DNA of 64,000 nucleotides from the NCBI RefSeq assembly GCF_025464955.1, contig NZ_JAODNM010000089.1, positions 46,096-110,095 of the forward strand, written 5' to 3'. Positions 59,376 through 64,000 of this stretch are shown in pieces. The position numbers and the translations under genes are program-made. The notes beneath the pieces were generated by a model. It was not told the origin of the DNA. It saw only the letters and a list, made by a program, of their open reading frames with translations, and ran no database searches. The stretch is from Amycolatopsis sp. (GTDB lineage Bacteria; Actinomycetota; Actinomycetes; Mycobacteriales; Pseudonocardiaceae). Positions within the stretch are counted from its first letter, which is position 1, and each line of letters opens with the position of its first letter.

Positions 59376-60476
59376 ATGTCGAAGAGAAAACTCGCGGTGG
59401 CGCTCGGGCTGGCCGCAGCCGGTACGGCCTGGGCGCTCCGCGATGTTCCCGCGGAGCTCGGCGAACGAGCCACCGGGGCGCGTGCGGAACGCATGCGCAA
59501 CTCGCCCCAGTACGCCGACGGGGTCTTCCGCAACGCCGCGCCACCGGTGTTGGCGGAAGGCGTCAACTACCGCAGGCTCGCCCGGGAGATGCTCTTCGGG
59601 GAGAACCGGAAACTGCGGCGGCCGTCGGGACCGATCCCGCTGGTCACGCCGACCGATAACGACTCGGCCGGGCTGCACATCACCTGGTACGGGCATGCTT
59701 CGGCGCTGATCGAACTCGACGGCGCCCAGGTGCTGTGCGATCCGGTGTGGAGCGAACGGGTGTCGCCCGCCCAGTTCGCCGGACCGCGGCGGCTGCACGA
59801 ACCGCCGGTCTCACTCGGCTCGCTGCCGCAGGTCGACGCGATCGTGATCTCCCACGACCACTACGACCACCTCGACCGGGCCACCGTGCTCGACCTCGTC
59901 CGCACCCAGACCGCGCCGTTCCTCGTGCCGCTGGGCATCGGCGCGCACCTCGAACGCTGGCACGTGCCGGCCGCGCGCATCATCGAGCTCGACTGGGGCG
60001 AGCACGCCGACGTCGCAGGGCTGCGGCTGACGGCGTCGCCCGCCCAGCACTTCTCCGGCCGCACGCTGACCCGCAACGACACGCTGTGGACCTCGTGGGT
60101 CGTCGCAGGCCCCACCCGGCGCGTGTTCTACAGCGGCGACTCGGGCTATTTCGACGGTTATGCCGCTATCGGCGCCGAGCACGGCCCGTTCGACGCGGCA
60201 CTGATCCAGATCGGCGCGTACGACCCGGCCTGGCCGGACATCCACATGACCCCCGAAGAAGGCGTTGCGACCGCCGTCGACCTCCGGGCGAAGCTGCTGG
60301 TCCCGGTGCACTGGGCGACGTTCAACCTGGCCCTGCACCCCTGGACCGAACCGGCCGACCGGGTCTGGCGCGAAGCGAAGGCGCAGGATGTCTCCCTCGC
60401 CATCCCCCGCCCCGGCGAACGCGTCGACGTCGACGACCCACCCGCGGTCGACGGCTGGTGGCAGACACTCGGCTGA
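59376..60476 (+). CDS. MBL-fold metallo-hydrolase (UlaG/NAPE-PLD-like)
   Basis: ITWYGHASALIELDGAQVLCDPVWSER; ISHDHYDHLD; LVPVHWATFNLALHPW. Confidence 0.92.
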   Translation: MSKRKLAVALGLAAAGTAWALRDVPAELGERATGARAERMRNSPQYADGVFRNAAPPVLAEGVNYRRLAREMLFGENRKLRRPSGPIPLVTPTDNDSAGLHITWYGHASALIELDGAQVLCDPVWSERVSPAQFAGPRRLHEPPVSLGSLPQVDAIVISHDHYDHLDRATVLDLVRTQTAPFLVPLGIGAHLERWHVPAARIIELDWGEHADVAGLRLTASPAQHFSGRTLTRNDTLWTSWVVAGPTRRVFYSGDSGYFDGYAAIGAEHGPFDAALIQIGAYDPAWPDIHMTPEEGVATAVDLRAKLLVPVHWATFNLALHPWTEPADRVWREAKAQDVSLAIPRPGERVDVDDPPAVDGWWQTLG

Positions 60477-60489
60477 TCGGGGACCGGCG

Positions 60490-60744
60490 ATGAAGCTCAA
60501 ACTCGACCTGCACGACATCTACAACCGCAGCGGCGACATCGACAAGGCTCTGCGCGGAATCATCGACGAAGCCGTCGCGAAAAAGGCACCGCTGGTCGAG
60601 ATCATCCCCGGCAAGGGCTCCGGCCAGCTGAAGAAACGCGTCCTGCGGTTCCTCGCGCAGAAGGAGATCAAAGCCCTCTACCACCGCGTCGAAAAGGACT
60701 CCGACAACTTCGGCCGAGTCTTCGTCCACTTCCGCTGGAAGTAG
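60490..60744 (+). CDS. Smr-domain protein
   Basis: MKLKLDLHDIYNRSGDIDKALRGIIDEAV..VEIIPGKGSGQLKKRVLRFL. Confidence 0.85.
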   Translation: MKLKLDLHDIYNRSGDIDKALRGIIDEAVAKKAPLVEIIPGKGSGQLKKRVLRFLAQKEIKALYHRVEKDSDNFGRVFVHFRWK

Positions 60745-60817
60745 CTGCGCGGCGGCCCACGCCCCGGCTATTCTTTCGCGCGCAAGGGAATCTACCCACG
60801 GCGTGGAAAGGAACCGC

Positions 60818-61489
60818 ATGTCCTCGTGGCGGCGTTTCGCTTCGGTTGTCCTGTTGGTGCTCGCTTCCGGCACGCTCGCGTTGCCCGCGGCGGCGGCCCC
60901 GGCGCCCCACCACGTCGTGTCGATGGCTCAGGCCCGCGCCCTGCCGCTCGGCACCGTCGTCACCGTCGATGGCACAGCGACGACACCATCGGGCGCCTTC
61001 GAGTCCAGCCGAGACGACGGTTTCGGCCTCCAAGACTTCACCGGCGGGATCTACGTGAGTCTGCCGACCAACCCGCATATCGCTCCGCGCACCCTCGTGC
61101 GGGTCACCGGCACACTGACCGACAGCGTCGGCCTGCTTGCTGTGGTACCCAGCGACCTGTCCAAGGTCGTCACCCACGGCACGTGGCTGCCTGCGCTGCC
61201 GACACCGAGGCTGACCGGGTCGGTCAACGAGTCGTCGGAGGGCAAACTGGTGTGGGTGGTCGCCACCATCACCCAAGCGCCAGCGTCGGATCTGCCGTAT
61301 GGCTACAAGTTCTTCGTCAACGACGGTTCGGGCGAGGTCACCATCTACGTCAACACCCAGACCGACATCACCCTGTCCGGTCTCGCGGCCGGGCAGCTGG
61401 TGCGGGTGGTGGGCTTCAGCAGCCAGTACGACACCCATTACGAAATCGATCCCCGATTCCCGGCCGACATCCTGGTGCTGCGCCGATAA
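60818..61489 (+). CDS. Secreted protein with predicted OB-like beta domains, function unknown
   Basis: Signal peptide then GTVVTVDGTATTPSGAFES...GGIYVSLP..RVTGTLTDS repeated theme. Confidence 0.65.
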   Translation: MSSWRRFASVVLLVLASGTLALPAAAAPAPHHVVSMAQARALPLGTVVTVDGTATTPSGAFESSRDDGFGLQDFTGGIYVSLPTNPHIAPRTLVRVTGTLTDSVGLLAVVPSDLSKVVTHGTWLPALPTPRLTGSVNESSEGKLVWVVATITQAPASDLPYGYKFFVNDGSGEVTIYVNTQTDITLSGLAAGQLVRVVGFSSQYDTHYEIDPRFPADILVLRR

Positions 61490-61652
61490 TGCCCTTGGAG
61501 CTGTTGCGTGACGCGGTACGGCGTACTGGTGAGCTGACGCGCGATCGGCCGGCCACTGGCCGCACCCACGGCGACGCCGACGAAAGCGCCGGCACCATCG
61601 GCACGGACAGTGAAGTGTTGCTGGTTGGCTTCGTGTCACCGGACGCTATTAC

Positions 61653-61991
61653 ATGGATAGGGCAGATATGATGGTCGACAGTGTTGAACAGCGCTTGGCT
61701 CAAGCGTCGGGAGATTTCCTGGTCGCTCTGCGTATGAACGACGGGTTTCAAAGTAATTTGTATGATGCCTTGACTTCTGTTCTCTCTGAATGTGCGGTTC
61801 AATGGCAGTCTGAAGACTGTATTCCGAGACTGGCTGTCAACGTGATGGTTGATCTCGTGATCGCAACTCAGGGGGCGGCAGAACTCTATCCAGAACCAGT
61901 TCGGCAGCAGGTTTACGATGCGAGCTTCCATTTTAATGACCTTATCGGCGAAGCTGTTGGGATCGACCCGGTCGGCAATGAGGAGTCCTGA
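61653..61991 (+). CDS. Small hypothetical protein, lower-GC accessory gene
   Basis: 112 aa, helical-looking; noticeably AT-richer codons than surroundings. Confidence 0.55.
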   Translation: MDRADMMVDSVEQRLAQASGDFLVALRMNDGFQSNLYDALTSVLSECAVQWQSEDCIPRLAVNVMVDLVIATQGAAELYPEPVRQQVYDASFHFNDLIGEAVGIDPVGNEES

Positions 61992-61992
61992 T

Positions 61993-62986
61993 TGAGGTGA
62001 TCTCATCAACTTTCAGTTCAGGCGGCCGTGTTCGAAATGGGTGAGTACGAGTGCGGCTTTGACGATGGTGCCGATCCTGCGGGGGCTGGTGGTGATGTGG
62101 CGGAGTGCTCGCCAGCGGCCGATGAGGAGCGCGAAGGCGCGTTCACCGAGGCAGCGCAATCCTCGGAGCAGGGCGTTGTAGGTGCGGTTGTCTACATCCA
62201 ACACTTGGCTACCGGCGGGTTGTTTGATCGGTGTGTGCACACCGATCCCGGTGCCGGTGTAGCCGCCGTCAGCCAGCGTGGGCAGGTCCAGATGGGAATA
62301 GGCCCAGTACAAGGCGCCGAGTACATGTTCTCGGGCCGCGGTGATGTCGTGAGTTGAGCCCGGCTCGACCTCGGAGCACCAGAGTGGGAACCCGTCGGGT
62401 TCCATCAGCGCCTGGACGTTTCCGCCCTGTTCGCGGTGTTTGCCGGAGTACCAGGCGTCGATCTGCTCGCCCTTGACGCTGGTGGCCTGCTCGCCGAGCC
62501 GATCGCAGGTGAACAGTTTGCCGTCCAGGATCAGGTGTGTCAGCCCGTCGTCTTTGGCGCGCTGCAACGCTTCGTGCAGGTCCGGGGCTTGGTTGGCGAG
62601 CACCTCGATGACCTCGTCCAGATAGCGGTAACCGGTCGCCCGCGAGATACCGCAGTCCCGTGCCAGTGCGGGCACGTCCCGGCCTTCCCGAAACCAGCGC
62701 AATCCGAACACCGCGTGCTGAAAGCAGGTCAACGCGCGGCTGCGGCGTCGGGTACCTCGCGCGCGACGCTCGGCGTTGAGGAGCTGGCTGAGGTACTGGG
62801 CGAGTGCGCGTGGCACGTCGAGCATGGCACGATAGGCGATCACGTGGAGTCCTTCGGGCGAAGATCACTTTGGCGAGCGTTCTTCTACCAGGGACTCCAC
62901 GTCCGTCTTTACACCGGATCCCCTGCCGCCACCCGGATCCAGCGTCACCCGGCCCAAGCTGACCCGATCTTGGTGAGATCACCTCA
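61993..62986. mobile_element. IS5-like insertion sequence
   Basis: 17-nt terminal inverted repeats TGAGGTGATCTCA(T/C)CAA at both ends (one mismatch; outermost base uncertain), enclosing one DDE transposase; no clear target-site duplication. Confidence 0.8.
62013..62843 (-). CDS. IS5-like DDE transposase (HTH_Tnp_4 + DDE_Tnp_4 type)
   Basis: LARDCGISRATGYRYLDEVIEVLA; LILDGKLFTCDRL; YSGKHREQGGNVQAL; STHDITAAREHVL; LADGGYTGTG. Confidence 0.87.
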   Translation of the reverse strand: MIAYRAMLDVPRALAQYLSQLLNAERRARGTRRRSRALTCFQHAVFGLRWFREGRDVPALARDCGISRATGYRYLDEVIEVLANQAPDLHEALQRAKDDGLTHLILDGKLFTCDRLGEQATSVKGEQIDAWYSGKHREQGGNVQALMEPDGFPLWCSEVEPGSTHDITAAREHVLGALYWAYSHLDLPTLADGGYTGTGIGVHTPIKQPAGSQVLDVDNRTYNALLRGLRCLGERAFALLIGRWRALRHITTSPRRIGTIVKAALVLTHFEHGRLN

Positions 62987-63459
62987 GTGCGCGGGGATTC
63001 GATCCATTTCCGATCCTGAGGGCGTTGCACTCGGCCGGCGCCCGCGTTGTCGTGATAGGACAGGTGGCCGGAATCCTGCACGGATCCGCCGAGCTGACCG
63101 GAGACCTGGACCTGCTCTGGGATGGCGATCAAGCCCAAGCCGAGGCTCTGGCTGCCGCATTCGTTGCCGTGGGCAGCAGACTGATCGACGATGACGGCGT
63201 TCCCGTCCCGACGAGCCCGGATGCGTTCCTACTACCCAAAGTCCAGTTCGAGTCTGATCGGGTGAGCGGCGATTGCTGCACTCCGGCGCTGCCGTGGGGC
63301 AAACTGGCCGTCCGGGACTTCCTGAACCGTGCGCACACTACCGCCGACCCGGATGGGTTCGAGGTCCACTACCTGTGTCGAGCTGACTTGATTCGCATGC
63401 GCCGCGCGGTCGGACGTCCCAAGGATCTGCGTCGGGCGGATGAACTCGAACGACTGTAG
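62986..63459 (+). pseudogene. Nucleotidyltransferase-fold (Pol-beta-like) protein, 5' end apparently removed by IS insertion
   Basis: SARGFDPFPILRALHSAGARVVVIGQVAGILHGSAELTGDLDLLWDG...RPKDLRRADELERL; frame open right up to the IS edge; first usable start (TTG) at 63025 is inside the fold. Confidence 0.65.
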
Positions 63460-63689
63460 CAAGTTCTGGACCACCGATTGGCAGGACAAGCCCGAGGGTT
63501 CAGGCGTGCCATAGTGCCCGAGCTTCCATCTACTGAAGCAAGGACCGGGGCGGAGCGGGCGCGTGGTACGGATCCGAGCGCCACTCCCGTCACGCAGTGG
63601 TGACACCGGTGCCGATGTGACCACTCAAGCTCGCCGCGCCCTGTCCCATTCGTATCGGGGGACGGAGTCAGTAGTGCTGCGGCGCGTTC

Positions 63690-63709
63690 GCAACTCGACG
63701 GCGAGTTGC
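63690..63709. repeat. Third copy of GCAACTCGACGGCGAGTTGC hairpin
   Basis: Identical 20-mer to 36563-36582 and 36606-36625. Confidence 0.85.
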
Positions 63710-63729
63710 TGGTGTGCCGGGAATGCAGT

Positions 63730-63784
63730 CAGGGCTCGTCAGTGTCGCGGCCGGATGATCCGGTCGCGACACTCACGAGCCCTG
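63730..63784. repeat. REP-like intergenic palindrome, copy C
   Basis: 27-nt arms with 2 mismatches: CAGGGCTCGTCAGTGTCGCGGCCGGAT-G-ATCCGGTCGCGACACTCACGAGCCCTG. Confidence 0.85.
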
Positions 63785-63799
63785 GTACGGGATATTCTG

Positions 63800-64000
63800 T
63801 TACACGTGCATGGTGTTACGCCTCGGTCTTCGAAGCGGATCAAGATGGGCAGGCGGGATGAAGTCCGGTCTCCCGTCACCACCCATCCGCACTTCCCAAC
63901 CACCGCAATGGACAAGACGGTGGTGGCGTTCACAGAGGAGGGTCAGGTTGTCCAGGTCGGTTGGCCCGCCGAGGATCCAGAAAATAATGTGGTGACCCTC
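63800..64000 (-). CDS. HNH endonuclease (DUF222/13E12-type) C-terminus, truncated by window end
   Basis: Minus-strand frame absent from ORF track: EGHHIIFWILGGPTDLDNLTLLCERHHRLVHCGGWEVRMGGDGRPDFIPPAHLDPLRRPRRNTMHV-stop. Confidence 0.85.
   Translation of the reverse strand, partial: EGHHIIFWILGGPTDLDNLTLLCERHHRLVHCGGWEVRMGGDGRPDFIPPAHLDPLRRPRRNTMHV

Overview
64-kb high-GC actinobacterial chromosome window (Amycolatopsis/Pseudonocardiales-like by general character; this taxonomic guess was not tested). About 65 CDS are supported. 0-24.5 kb is mostly housekeeping: DEAD/DEAH helicase, YihY/BrkB, PsuG-PsuK-like pair, M20 amidohydrolase, methyltransferase, Dtd, SigB-type sigma factor, class I fumarase, MFS/DeoR pair. 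It also has several secreted proteins (lipase, sedolisin-like protease, trypsin-like protease, two paralogous lipoproteins) and a phosphonatase-like hydrolase/FAD oxidoreductase/GntR trio. About 24.5-58.2 kb is a sterol (cholesterol/phytosterol) catabolic region with gene-by-gene similarity to the M. tuberculosis regulon: FadD19/EchA19, Rv3521-Ltp4-Ltp3, CYP125/FadA5, two SDRs, EchA20-IpdA-IpdB-IpdC, FadA6-KstR2-IpdF-FadE30 and FadD3-(extra EchA)-FadE31-32-33. I find KstR-type palindromes (TnnAACnnGTTnnA) in the three side-chain promoter regions and KstR2-type sites (AnCAAGnnCTTGnT) in the ring-C/D promoter regions. A foreign-looking 7-kb block (hydrolase, GGDEF, MFS, PAS-like fragment with an in-frame TGA, amidohydrolase, SSS transporter, DUF3311) separates ipdC from fadA6. 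The right end is accessory DNA: a lower-GC small ORF, an IS5-like element that appears to decapitate a nucleotidyltransferase gene, and an HNH endonuclease fragment. Two families of dispersed intergenic palindromes recur. No rRNA, tRNA or CRISPR array was recognised. All family assignments come from reading the protein sequences, not from database searches.
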